From Ensifer sp. Root278 (lineage in GTDB: Bacteria; Pseudomonadota; Alphaproteobacteria; Rhizobiales; Rhizobiaceae), in contig NZ_LMJJ01000040.1 in assembly GCF_001429285.1 (NCBI RefSeq), positions 35 to 64,034 of the forward strand: 64,000 nucleotides of DNA, written 5' to 3'. The position numbers and the translations under genes were made by a program. Each line of letters begins with the position of its first letter. Positions within the stretch are counted from its first letter, which is position 1. The notes beneath the pieces are model-generated. The model saw nothing but the letters and a program-made list of their open reading frames with translations, was not told where the DNA came from and made no database searches. Of this stretch, positions 16,940 to 24,600 are shown in pieces.

Positions 16940-17046
16940 CTACAGCGCCGCGCGTCTTATCAGACGCGCAAAGGCCGCTGTAGCACTTTGATTTTCTGCA
17001 TGTCTTTGTCCTTAAATCGAGGTCGATTTAGGGAGACATGCAGTAG
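16940..17046. repeat. RIME-like two-palindrome element, copy A
   Basis: A 107-bp element with two palindromes. The first is CTACAGCG...CGCTGTAG enclosing GCGCGTCT-TATC-AGACGCGC. The second is a GCATGTCT...AGACATGC-type stem ending CAGTAG. Copies B (22669) and C (57449) are nearly identical. Size and architecture agree with the Rhizobium-specific intergenic mosaic element RIME1; the name is from memory, the repetition is seen directly. Its last 19 bp overlap the 3' end of mnmD. Confidence 0.85.
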
Positions 17047-17759
17047 GGGCGGTCGCCCCGCAGCATCTCGCGCTTGCCGGCGAAACCCTTGCGTTTTTCG
17101 ACGACGAAGCCGGCGGCCTGAAGATTGCGGCGGACGAAACCGGCGGCGGCATAGGTCGCGAAGCTACCGCTGGGCGCGGTTTTTTCGAAGACGTGCCGCA
17201 TCAGCTCTTCCGACCACATGTCGGGATTGCGCGAGGGGGCGAAACCGTCGAGATACCAGGCGTCGAACGGATGTTCGGTGCGGGCGACACCTTCGAGCGC
17301 CGGACCGCAGACGACCGTGAGGGTGACGCCGTCGCCAAAGTCGATGCGGACGTCACCGTCGGGGTCTGCCGGCCAGCGGGAGACCAGGGCCAGCCGTTCC
17401 GCATCGATTTCCGGCCAGTGGCTGAGCGCACGGGAAATCTCGTCGGCGGCCATGGGAAATCGCTCGAATGAGACGAAATGCAGGCGGTCGCCGGCTCCAG
17501 CGGTTGCCTTCCACTGGCGCCATGTCTCGCAGAAATTGAGCCCGGTGCCGAAGCCCAGTTCGCCGATGCGGAAGGTGCCCGTACCGACCCAGCGCTCCGG
17601 CAGGCCGTTGCCCGAAAGGAAGACGTGACCGCATTCCAGCCGCCCATCGGTGCGGCAATAAAAGTGATCGCCAAACTCCCGGGAATAGGGCATATCGCCC
17701 TCGTGCCAATCAAGGTTTTGGTGCGCTGGCGGGTCGATCGGGTCTGCTGGTCCTGTCAT
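17028..17759 (-). CDS. mnmD: MnmD tRNA mnm5s2U34 methyltransferase
   Basis: A 243-residue SAM-dependent methyltransferase of the MnmD type (DUF752) that finishes the wobble-uridine modification mnm5(s2)U34 in tRNA. It shows FGDHFYCRTDGRLECGHVF, the SAM loop IGELGFGTGLNF, the motif YLDGFAPSRNPDMW and SFATYAAAGFVRRNLQAAGF. It corresponds to the N-terminal half of the two-domain E. coli MnmC. The start at 17759 gives the family length; the frame continues upstream without similarity. The last codons (encoding YCMSP) and stop lie inside RIME-like copy A. An FAD oxidoreductase resembling the missing MnmC half starts 39 bp away in the opposite direction. Confidence 0.85.
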   Translation of the reverse strand: MTGPADPIDPPAHQNLDWHEGDMPYSREFGDHFYCRTDGRLECGHVFLSGNGLPERWVGTGTFRIGELGFGTGLNFCETWRQWKATAGAGDRLHFVSFERFPMAADEISRALSHWPEIDAERLALVSRWPADPDGDVRIDFGDGVTLTVVCGPALEGVARTEHPFDAWYLDGFAPSRNPDMWSEELMRHVFEKTAPSGSFATYAAAGFVRRNLQAAGFVVEKRKGFAGKREMLRGDRPYCMSP

Positions 17760-17798
17760 GGCAAAGGCGATAATCCGCCGGCCGGAGAAGGTCAATCG

Positions 17799-18941
17799 AT
17801 GAGCGAGCTTTTGGTCGTCGGCGGCGGTATCATGGGGCTGTGGGCCGCCCTTTCCGCCGCGCGCAAGGGCATGACGGTGCGGCTCGTCGAGCAACAGGCC
17901 ATCGGTGCCGGCGCGAGCGGCGGCCTACTGGGCGCGCTCATGCCGCATATGCCCGACCGCTGGAATGCCAAGAAGCAATTCCAGTTCGAAGCGCTGGTGT
18001 CCCTCGAAGAGGAGATCGCGCAGCTCGAAGCCGAGGCGGGGGTGTCGACCGGCTATCGCCGCACCGGGCGGCTGATGCCGCTCGCCAAGCCGCACTTACG
18101 CGACATTGCGCTCCGGCATGAACAGGACGCACGACAGCAATGGCGCGCGGGCGACCGGCAATTCTTCTGGCATGTCCAGGAGGAAGGCCCGCAGGGTTGG
18201 CCAGGCACGGAGGCAACGGCGCATGGCGTCGTTTTCGATACGCTGGCCGCGCGGGTGTCGCCGCGCCGCACGCTGTCGGCCCTGCGTGCCGCCCTGTTGC
18301 AGTTGCAGAATGTTCAGATCGATGAAGGCTCGGGCGTGCGCGCCATCCTTCCGGCGCACGGCAGGGCCGAGCGTGACGATGGCAGCCGGCTCAGCTTCGA
18401 CCATTGCATCATCGCTGCCGGCATCGGCAGTTTCCCGCTGATCGATGCTGTGTCGGGGCCGCTGAAAGCGACGAGCGGCACGGCGGTCAAGGGCCAGGCC
18501 GCGCTCTTGAGGGCGGATGTCGATCCAGGCCTGCCGGTTATTTTCACCGATGGCGTCTACATCATCGCTCATGACGATGGCCATGTGGCGATCGGCAGCA
18601 CCAGCGAGAACAGCTTTGCCGATCCACTGTCCACGGACGAACAGCTCGACGATCTCCTTCGACGCGCCACGTTGCTGGCGCCGTGTCTGGCGGATGCGGA
18701 GGTGGTCGAGCGCTGGGCCGGGCTCAGGCCAAAGTCGGCGGGGCGCGAACCCATGGTCGGGCGGCACCCTGATCATTCGAACATTTCCGTGCTGACCGGC
18801 GGCTTCAAGGTGAGCTTCGGGATTGCGCATCGGTTGGCGCGCTTCGTTGTCGACGAGATCGCCGGTCTCCCGACGCTCGATCTGCCGGAATCCTTCCTGT
18901 GCCGAAATCAAATCGCGGCGCTTCGCGAGAAGCATCTCTAG
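17799..18941 (+). CDS. FAD-dependent oxidoreductase, MnmC C-domain/DAO type
   Basis: A 380-residue D-amino-acid-oxidase-fold flavoprotein. The FAD dinucleotide motif is at the N-terminus (LLVVGGGIMGLWAALSAARKG), and GAGASGGLLGALMPH follows. The C-terminal FAD contact is GLRPKSAGREPMVGRHPD with LTGGFKVSFGIAH. The pattern GLLGALMPHMPDRW and the position opposite mnmD suggest it is the stand-alone counterpart of the MnmC oxidase domain, which removes carboxymethyl from cmnm5U34. A glycine or other amine oxidase remains possible. The ATG at 17799 has GGAGAAGG upstream. Confidence 0.78.
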   Translation: MSELLVVGGGIMGLWAALSAARKGMTVRLVEQQAIGAGASGGLLGALMPHMPDRWNAKKQFQFEALVSLEEEIAQLEAEAGVSTGYRRTGRLMPLAKPHLRDIALRHEQDARQQWRAGDRQFFWHVQEEGPQGWPGTEATAHGVVFDTLAARVSPRRTLSALRAALLQLQNVQIDEGSGVRAILPAHGRAERDDGSRLSFDHCIIAAGIGSFPLIDAVSGPLKATSGTAVKGQAALLRADVDPGLPVIFTDGVYIIAHDDGHVAIGSTSENSFADPLSTDEQLDDLLRRATLLAPCLADAEVVERWAGLRPKSAGREPMVGRHPDHSNISVLTGGFKVSFGIAHRLARFVVDEIAGLPTLDLPESFLCRNQIAALREKHL

Positions 18942-19008
18942 GCTTGGGCATGGGAAGGGCCCCGCCGCAGGCGGAGCCTCACATATTCGGACATTCGAAA
19001 GTTCGACC

Positions 19009-19398
19009 TTACATCCAGTAGGGTGGCACGCCGTAGTAGTCGTAGACGCGACGGCCGTTTTCCTCGTTCCAGTCGTATTCCTCGTTGCCGCGATATTTCG
19101 GCGCGCGCTCGACCTGATCGCGCGTAACGTCGGTGCGATAGCCGCCGAGGTTTTCGTCATAGGTCAACTTCGCCCAGGGCAGCGGATAGTGGTCTTCGCC
19201 GAGGCCGAGGAAGCCGCCGAAACCGAGCACGGCGTAGGCAACGCGACCGCTGCGTTTTTCGATGATCACGCGCTCGATCGAGCCGATGTGCTTGTTGTCG
19301 GAGCCATAGACCTTCGTGCCTTCAACCTTGTCGCTCGCGGTCAGGTCATGGGTTTCCTTGATCCGGGCATCCTGCAGGTTTGCGTTGTGATAGCTCAC
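19009..19398 (-). CDS. PRC-barrel domain protein
   Basis: A 129-residue protein whose core is a PRC-barrel: LTASDKVEGTKVYGSDNKHI, GSIERVIIEKRSGRVAYAVL, GFGGFLGLGEDHYPLPWAKL. The C-terminal tail is rich in Tyr, Asn and Arg and ends PPYWM. Rhizobial genomes often carry several such small proteins, many of them stress-responsive, without a known function. The start is GTG at 19398, fixed by GGATGGAG upstream; a longer frame has no support. Confidence 0.78.
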   Translation of the reverse strand: MSYHNANLQDARIKETHDLTASDKVEGTKVYGSDNKHIGSIERVIIEKRSGRVAYAVLGFGGFLGLGEDHYPLPWAKLTYDENLGGYRTDVTRDQVERAPKYRGNEEYDWNEENGRRVYDYYGVPPYWM

Positions 19399-19669
19399 GC
19401 TTCTTCTCCATCCTTGATTGTTACCTTGAGTGAACGGCCGTTGGGCCGGATGGTTCCGAAAATCTGGTGCGCAAACCGGTGGGATCGCGTGGTTTTGCAC
19501 GATCCGCTTCGTCAATCTGTCACGCAAATCACCTAAGACGCGGCCAATAGATCACGAAGATCCCCGGGTCGGATCGATACTCATAAGCGTGATCGATCTC
19601 ATTGGAGCGGGGCGGAAAACCGCAGGCACTTTTCCTCGTCCCGCTCGACACGGATAACCGGAGCCAGAC

Positions 19670-20470
19670 ATGCGCTACGCCATTTGTTTTACGCCGCCGA
19701 TGGCCGACCCGCTTTCCGCGGTCGCCGCAAGCTGGCTTGGGCGCAACGTCTATTCCGGCGAACCGACGGAACTGCCTTCGGTTGCGGGCCTGAGCTCTGC
19801 CGACATCGCCTACCATACGGCCGTACCGCGCCGCTTCGGTTTCCATGCGGTGATGATGTCGCCGTTTCGTCTGCATCCGGATATGACGGAATCACAACTC
19901 CTGAAGGCGCTCATGCATTTTGCCGGCGCGCAGACACCGTTCGAAATCGATCGCCTGGAGGTCGCCCGCATCGGCCGGTGCTTCGGTCTGATGCCGCAGG
20001 TCCCGAGCACCGCGATGCATCTGCTGGCAGCCAATATCGTTCAGGAGTTCGATGCTTTTCGTGCGCCGCTCAGCGAAGACGAGATCGAGCGCTCCGATCC
20101 GGATCGGCTGACCGCACCGCAGTTTTCCAATTTGCACCGCTGGGGCGATCCTCATGTGATGGACGAGTACCGCTTCCACATGATGTTGACTGGCCCGCTC
20201 GCGTCGGACGCGATACGCCAGGTCGAGGCGCCGCTTCGCGAGCTGTTCGAGCCGTACCTGGCGACGCCGCTTGCCATCGCCAGTCTTGCCCTCTTCGTCG
20301 AGCAGGAGACCGGCGCGCCCCTGCGTGTGCATTCGCAGCACCCGCTCGGCAAGATCTCTACGAATGCGCGCGCCGAACGCGCCAAACGCGTTGCCGCCGA
20401 TCCCTCTGTTGGTTCGGGATCGATCCGGCCCTTGTCGCTCATCGTCGCGGCATTGATGGCGCATCGCTAA
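19670..20470 (+). CDS. DUF1045 family protein (2H phosphoesterase-like)
   Basis: A 266-residue protein of the DUF1045 family. The two motifs HAVMMSPF (in FGFHAVMMSPFRL) and HMMLTGPL (in YRFHMMLTGPL) correspond to the paired H-x-[ST/M]-hydrophobic motifs of the 2H phosphoesterase/RNA-ligase-like fold. N-terminal RYAICFTPP is also typical. Relatives are usually found in phosphonate utilisation (phn) loci and their role is not settled. Here there are no phn genes; it sits 127 bp upstream of the allantoinase gene on the same strand. The association with purine catabolism is only positional. Confidence 0.75.
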   Translation: MRYAICFTPPMADPLSAVAASWLGRNVYSGEPTELPSVAGLSSADIAYHTAVPRRFGFHAVMMSPFRLHPDMTESQLLKALMHFAGAQTPFEIDRLEVARIGRCFGLMPQVPSTAMHLLAANIVQEFDAFRAPLSEDEIERSDPDRLTAPQFSNLHRWGDPHVMDEYRFHMMLTGPLASDAIRQVEAPLRELFEPYLATPLAIASLALFVEQETGAPLRVHSQHPLGKISTNARAERAKRVAADPSVGSGSIRPLSLIVAALMAHR

Positions 20471-20597
20471 CGAGAGCGCAGAATTCAGCCTTCGTCTCAT
20501 TCCGAGCTTGCCGCCCAGCGACCCTTCGCGGGCAGATTTCGGTATCGACAATCCGGTCGGCGGTGATACCGTTCTGGAAAAATCGAAGGGTGATTTG

Positions 20598-21527
20598 ATG
20601 TCTGAGACTAAGTATCCGCGCGACCTCGTTGGCTACGGCCGCAATCCGCCGAAGGCAAACTGGCCGGGCGATGCGCGCATTGCCGTGCAGTTCGTGCTGA
20701 ACTACGAGGAGGGCGGCGAGAGCTGCATTCTCGATGGCGACGCGGCGTCCGAATGTCTGCTGTCCGAGATCGTCGGCGCGCAGCCCTGGCAGGGACAGCG
20801 TAATCTCAACATGGAATCGATCTACGAATATGGCGCACGCTCCGGTTTCTGGCGGCTGTGGCGCATGTTCACGAGCCGTAACGTTCCGCTGACGGTCTAC
20901 GGCGTGACGCTCGCCATGGCGCGCAATCCGGAAGCGGTTGCGGCCATGAAGGAAGCCGGCTGGGAAATCGCCAGCCACGGCCTGCGCTGGCTGGAATACA
21001 AGGATTTTCCGGAGGAGGTCGAGCGCGAGCATATCCGCGAAGTCGTCCGTCTGCATACGGAACTGACCGGCGAGCGCCCGCTCGGCATCTACCAGGGCAA
21101 GCCTTCGGCCAATACGCTGAAGCTGGTGCTGGAGGAGGGTGGCTTCCTCTATTCCTGCGACAGCTACGCCGACGAACTGCCCTATTGGGTGCCGGGGCTG
21201 CCGGCCGACAAGCCGCATCTGATCATCCCCTATACGCTCGATGCCAACGACATGCGTTTTGCCACCAACCAGGGCTTCAACTCCGGCGACCAGTTCTTCA
21301 CCTATCTCAAGGACAGCTTCGACGTGCTCTATGAGGAAGGCCGTCAGGGCGATGCCAAGATGATGAACATCGGCCTGCACTGCCGGCTGGTCGGCCGCCC
21401 TGGCCGCGCCGCAGCCCTTGCCCGGTTCATCGATTACGTGATGTCGCACGATAAGGTCTGGGTGCCCAGGCGCATCGACATCGCCAACCACTGGTACCAG
21501 CACCACAAGCCGGAAGGGACGCTCTGA
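20598..21527 (+). CDS. puuE: allantoinase PuuE
   Basis: A 309-residue metal-independent allantoinase of the polysaccharide-deacetylase fold (PuuE), hydrolysing allantoin to allantoate. The N-terminus YPRDLVGYGRNPPKANWPGDARIAVQFVLNYEEGGE and the stretch ESIYEYGARSGFWRLWR are characteristic, as is the C-terminal HCRLVGRPGRAAALARFIDYV. It differs from the amidohydrolase-type AllB allantoinases. The ATG at 20598 is preferred over an upstream start at 20508 with no similarity. Its stop overlaps the uraD start (TGATG), so the two are translationally coupled. Confidence 0.93.
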   Translation: MSETKYPRDLVGYGRNPPKANWPGDARIAVQFVLNYEEGGESCILDGDAASECLLSEIVGAQPWQGQRNLNMESIYEYGARSGFWRLWRMFTSRNVPLTVYGVTLAMARNPEAVAAMKEAGWEIASHGLRWLEYKDFPEEVEREHIREVVRLHTELTGERPLGIYQGKPSANTLKLVLEEGGFLYSCDSYADELPYWVPGLPADKPHLIIPYTLDANDMRFATNQGFNSGDQFFTYLKDSFDVLYEEGRQGDAKMMNIGLHCRLVGRPGRAAALARFIDYVMSHDKVWVPRRIDIANHWYQHHKPEGTL

Positions 21528-22030
21528 TGTCCGACCGCGACGCCTTCGTCGCCCGTTTCGGCGGCGTGTTCGAGCATTCGCCCTGGGTGGCCGAACGCGC
21601 TTACGATCGCGCCGCGGCGGCGGGTTTGATGGCGGGCAACGTGCATTCGGCGCTCTGCCAGGCTTTTCGTGCGGCGTTGCCGCGCGAAAAGCTGCAAGTG
21701 CTGCGCGCCCACCCGGATCTCGCCGGAAAGCTGGCGATCGCGGGCAAGCTTACGGCAGACTCGACCGCCGAGCAGGCGTCTGCTGGCCTCGATCGGTTGA
21801 CGCCCGAGGAACATCAGCGCTTCACGGCGCTGAACGATGCCTACACGAAGAAATTCGGCTTCCCCTTCATCATCGCCGTGAAGGGGCTCACCAAGGGCCA
21901 GATTCTCGCCTCCTTCGAAAGCCGCATTGACAATTCGCCCGAAGAGGAATTTGAAACCGCTTGCGCGCAGGTGGAGAAAATCGCCCGCCTGCGGCTGCAG
22001 TCGATGCTTCCTGGAGACGAAAATGCCTGA
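21527..22030 (+). CDS. uraD: OHCU decarboxylase UraD
   Basis: A 167-residue 2-oxo-4-hydroxy-4-carboxy-5-ureidoimidazoline decarboxylase that makes (S)-allantoin after UraH. The catalytic His is at H62 in the signature RAHPDLAGK, and KFGFPFIIAVKG is the second family signature. Its start overlaps the puuE stop by one base. Its own stop overlaps a short reading frame that leads to allA, keeping the order puuE-uraD-allA in one transcript. Confidence 0.93.
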   Translation: MSDRDAFVARFGGVFEHSPWVAERAYDRAAAAGLMAGNVHSALCQAFRAALPREKLQVLRAHPDLAGKLAIAGKLTADSTAEQASAGLDRLTPEEHQRFTALNDAYTKKFGFPFIIAVKGLTKGQILASFESRIDNSPEEEFETACAQVEKIARLRLQSMLPGDENA

Positions 22031-22127
22031 CAAAACCGTTCGATACGCGTCCTCGCTCTTTCGGAGGACCGTCGAACTGGAGTTGACATTGTCGAATGCC
22101 GTGGAAACCTGCGAGGTCCACGCCTGA
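22023..22127 (+). CDS. 34-codon reading frame between uraD and allA
   Basis: The ATG at 22023 has GGAG 6-7 bases upstream. The frame starts 8 bases before the end of uraD and ends in a TGA that overlaps the allA ATG (TGATG). The predicted peptide (MPDKTVRYASSLFRRTVELE to ETCEVHA) shows no family I recognise. The two overlaps and the ribosome site argue for real translation, either as a small protein or as a device that couples allA to uraD. Confidence 0.45.
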   Translation: MPDKTVRYASSLFRRTVELELTLSNAVETCEVHA

Positions 22128-22624
22128 TGTCGCGCCTGCTTACCATCGAACCGCTGACGCGCGACGCCTTTGCACCCTTCGGAACCATCATCGAAGCCGA
22201 TCCGGCGACGATGCGCTACATCAACGGCGGCAACACGGAACGTTTCCACGGGCTGGCGCGCGCCGATGTGGTCGGCGACGGCGCCAATGTCATCATCAAT
22301 ATCTTCCGCGGTCAGCCGCGCGCTTTTCCCTATGCGGTGACGATGATGGAGCGCCACCCGCTCGGCAGCCAGAGCTTTTCACCGCTCGACGATCGCCCCT
22401 GGGTCGTCGTCGTCGCCGAAGACGAGGACGGGCGTCCGGGCACGCCGCGGGTATTCCAAGCGAGCGGCAAGCAAGGAGTCAATTACGGCCGCAACGTCTG
22501 GCATCACCCGCTGATGTCGATCGGCGCCGTCAGCGATTTCTTGATCGTCGACCGGGAAGGGCCGGGCAACAACCTCGAAGAGTATTTCTACGACGAGCCC
22601 TTCGTCATTTCGAGCCCAGTCTAG
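22127..22624 (+). CDS. allA: ureidoglycolate lyase AllA
   Basis: A 165-residue cupin-fold ureidoglycolate lyase, splitting ureidoglycolate to glyoxylate and urea. Signatures are LTRDAFAPFGTIIEAD, YINGGNTERFH, FPYAVTMMERHPLGSQSF, the glyoxylate-binding GVNYGRNVWHHPLM and the C-terminal NLEEYFYDEPFVI. It is translationally coupled to the preceding short frame. No allantoicase (allC/alc) gene is in the window, so the step producing ureidoglycolate must be encoded elsewhere. Confidence 0.93.
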   Translation: MSRLLTIEPLTRDAFAPFGTIIEADPATMRYINGGNTERFHGLARADVVGDGANVIINIFRGQPRAFPYAVTMMERHPLGSQSFSPLDDRPWVVVVAEDEDGRPGTPRVFQASGKQGVNYGRNVWHHPLMSIGAVSDFLIVDREGPGNNLEEYFYDEPFVISSPV

Positions 22625-22668
22625 CGGGATGATGAGAAGTGCGTGCGGTTCGCCGCGCGCATGTCGCC

Positions 22669-22775
22669 CTACAGCGCCGCGCGTCTTATCAGACGCGCAA
22701 AGGTCGCTGTAGCACTTTGATTCACTGCATGTTTTTGTCCTTTAATCGGCTACGATTAAAGGAAACATGCAGTAG
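22669..22775. repeat. RIME-like two-palindrome element, copy B
   Basis: A 107-bp copy with both palindromes intact: CTACAGCG...CGCTGTAG around GCGCGTCT-TATC-AGACGCGC, then TCCTTTAATCG/CGATTAAAGGA flanked by GCATGTTT/AACATGC. It lies between allA and uraH, 16 bp before the uraH start, so it is probably transcribed in the 5' leader of uraH. Confidence 0.87.
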
Positions 22776-22791
22776 CAGAAAAGAGGATACC

Positions 22792-23154
22792 ATGAGCAGC
22801 ACCGGCCGCCTGACGACCCATGTACTCGACACCGCGCTCGGCAAGCCGGCCGAGGGCCTGCGCATCGATCTCTACTGGCTGGAGGGCGAAGAGCGACAGC
22901 TGATCCGCACCGTCCACACCAACAGCGACGGCCGTGTCGACGGGCCGATGGTCGAAGGCGTCGGCTTCATGGCCGGCAATTACGAGCTGGTCTTCCACGC
23001 CGGCGACTACCTGCGCCGGTCAGGCACGACGCTGCCGGAACCGGCCTTCCTCGACCGAATCCCCTTGCGCTTCGGCATTGCCGATCCGGCGAGCCACTAT
23101 CACGTGCCGCTGCTGCTTTCGCCCTATGGGTATTCGACCTATCGGGGGAGCTGA
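22792..23154 (+). CDS. uraH: 5-hydroxyisourate hydrolase UraH (transthyretin-like)
   Basis: A 120-residue HIU hydrolase acting between PuuD and UraD. The family signatures are [17 protein letters not shown] near the N-terminus (H10), [10 protein letters not shown], the [20 protein letters not shown]-terminus and the terminal tetrapeptide Y-R-G-S. GAGGA precedes the ATG at 22792. It is on the same strand as allA, separated by 167 bp that contain the RIME-like copy B, which may set its expression apart from the upstream genes. Confidence 0.94.
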   Translation: MSSTGRLTTHVLDTALGKPAEGLRIDLYWLEGEERQLIRTVHTNSDGRVDGPMVEGVGFMAGNYELVFHAGDYLRRSGTTLPEPAFLDRIPLRFGIADPASHYHVPLLLSPYGYSTYRGS

Positions 23155-23202
23155 GCGCGCAGGGGTCTTGCGCTCGCTTCGCGTTTTGCCGGAAGGGCCA
23201 CT

Positions 23203-23325
23203 CCAAGCTCCCTCATCCTCGCCCTTGTGGCGGGGATCCAGCGACCCGAAGTCTGTCGGGTCAAAAGACCTTTCAGCCCAAGGACTTGGGCTGGCTAGAT
23301 TCCTGTGACAAGCACAGGAATGAGG
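23203..23325. repeat. dispersed repeat family 2, copy 1
   Basis: About 123 bp that recur, diverged, at 44556-44687. Shared blocks are CCAAGCTCCC, GTGGCGGGGATCCAGCGACC, a GACCCGA...TCGGGTC hairpin, TTCAGCCCAAGGACTTG and CCTGTGACAAGCACAGGAAT (a second small hairpin). It fills the gap between the convergent uraH and lldD genes. Confidence 0.8.
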
Positions 23326-23348
23326 GCGGGAGTGGCTGATGCCGTGGC

Positions 23349-24485
23349 CTATTCCGCCAGGATGCTGCGGTCGACGTCGTTGATGTTGCGTTTGCCGCAG
23401 AGCGCCATGGTGATGTCCATCTCCTTGCGGATGATTTCCAACGCCTTGGTCACCCCGTCCTTGCCCATGGCGCCGAGGCCATAGAGGAAGGGGCGGCCGA
23501 TATAGGTGCCCTTGGCGCCCATGGCGACGGCCTTCAGCACATCCTGGCCGGAGCGGATGCCGCCGTCGAGATGCACTTCGATCTGGTGGCCAACCGCATC
23601 GACGATGCGCGGCAGCATGCTGATGGAGGAGTGGGCGCCGTCGAGCTGGCGGCCGCCATGGTTGGAGACGATAATCGCATCGGCACCGGTCGCCGCCGCC
23701 ATCTTGGCGTCTTCGGGATCGAGAATGCCCTTGAGGATCAGCGGTCCGCCCCAACGCTCCTTGATCCACTCGACGTCCTTCCACGAAAGCTGCGGGTCGA
23801 ACTGTTCCGCCGTCCAGGCGCCGAGCGAAGAAAGATCGGTAACGCTCTTTGCGTGGCCGACGATGTTGCGGAAGGTGCGGCGCTTGGTGCCGAGCATCTT
23901 CATGCACCAGCCGGGGCGCGTCGCCATCTGCCAGAGATGCTTCGGCGTCATCTTCGGCGGCGCGGAGAGGCCGTTGCGCAGGTCCTTGTGACGCTGGCCG
24001 AGGATCTGCAGGTCGAGCGTCAGCACCAGCGCCGAGCACTTCGCCGCCTTGGCGCGGTCGATAAGGTTCAGCACGAATTCGCGCTCGCGCATGACGTAAA
24101 GCTGGAACCAGAAGGGCTTGGTGGTGACCGAGGCGACGTCCTCGATCGAGCAGATGCTCATGGTCGAGAGCGTGAAGGGGACACCAAAGGCTTCGGCGGC
24201 CTGGGCCGCCAGCATCTCGCCATCGGCGTGTTGCATGCCGGTGAGGCCGGTTGGGGCAAGCGCCACCGGCATCGAAACCTTTTGACCGATCATCGTCGTT
24301 TCGAGCGACCGGTCGGTCATGTCGACCAGCACCCGCTGGCGCAATTTGACCTTGGCGAAATCCTCCTCATTGGCGCGATAGGTGCCTTCGGTCCAGGCGC
24401 CGCTGTCGGCGTAGTCGAAGAAGAGCTTCGGCACGCGACGTTTGGCGAGCGCCTTGAGATCGCTAATTTCGAGGATTTGCGTCAT
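23349..24485 (-). CDS. lldD: FMN-dependent L-lactate/alpha-hydroxy-acid dehydrogenase
   Basis: A 378-residue FMN enzyme of the L-lactate dehydrogenase/glycolate oxidase family. It shows PKLFFDYADSGAWTEGTYRAN, the FMN-site segment PVALAPTGLTGMQHADGE, WFQLYV, LTLDLQILGQRHKD and the active-site His block AIIVSNHGGRQLDG. DGGIRSGQDVLKA binds the FMN phosphate. The electron acceptor is probably quinone, as for LldD. It is on the same strand as guaD but separated by 115 bp with a hairpin, so it is likely transcribed separately. Substrate assignment to L-lactate is the family default. Confidence 0.85.
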   Translation of the reverse strand: MTQILEISDLKALAKRRVPKLFFDYADSGAWTEGTYRANEEDFAKVKLRQRVLVDMTDRSLETTMIGQKVSMPVALAPTGLTGMQHADGEMLAAQAAEAFGVPFTLSTMSICSIEDVASVTTKPFWFQLYVMREREFVLNLIDRAKAAKCSALVLTLDLQILGQRHKDLRNGLSAPPKMTPKHLWQMATRPGWCMKMLGTKRRTFRNIVGHAKSVTDLSSLGAWTAEQFDPQLSWKDVEWIKERWGGPLILKGILDPEDAKMAAATGADAIIVSNHGGRQLDGAHSSISMLPRIVDAVGHQIEVHLDGGIRSGQDVLKAVAMGAKGTYIGRPFLYGLGAMGKDGVTKALEIIRKEMDITMALCGKRNINDVDRSILAE

Positions 24486-24560
24486 GAAAACGGCCTTCGT
24501 CCAACGGAGATTGAACGAGCCATTACCATGTTTGCCGGAGGCTTGTTAATAGCCAGAACG

Positions 24561-24589
24561 CAGAGAGGTCAATTTTCTTGACCTCTCTG
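24561..24589 (-). terminator. hairpin after guaD
   Basis: CAGAGAGGTCAA and TTGACCTCTCTG form a perfect 12-bp stem with a 5-base loop. It lies 11 bp downstream of the guaD stop on the - strand. No long T run follows, so it may stabilise the 3' end rather than terminate on its own. Confidence 0.6.
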
Positions 24590-24600
24590 GATTTGCGCGG

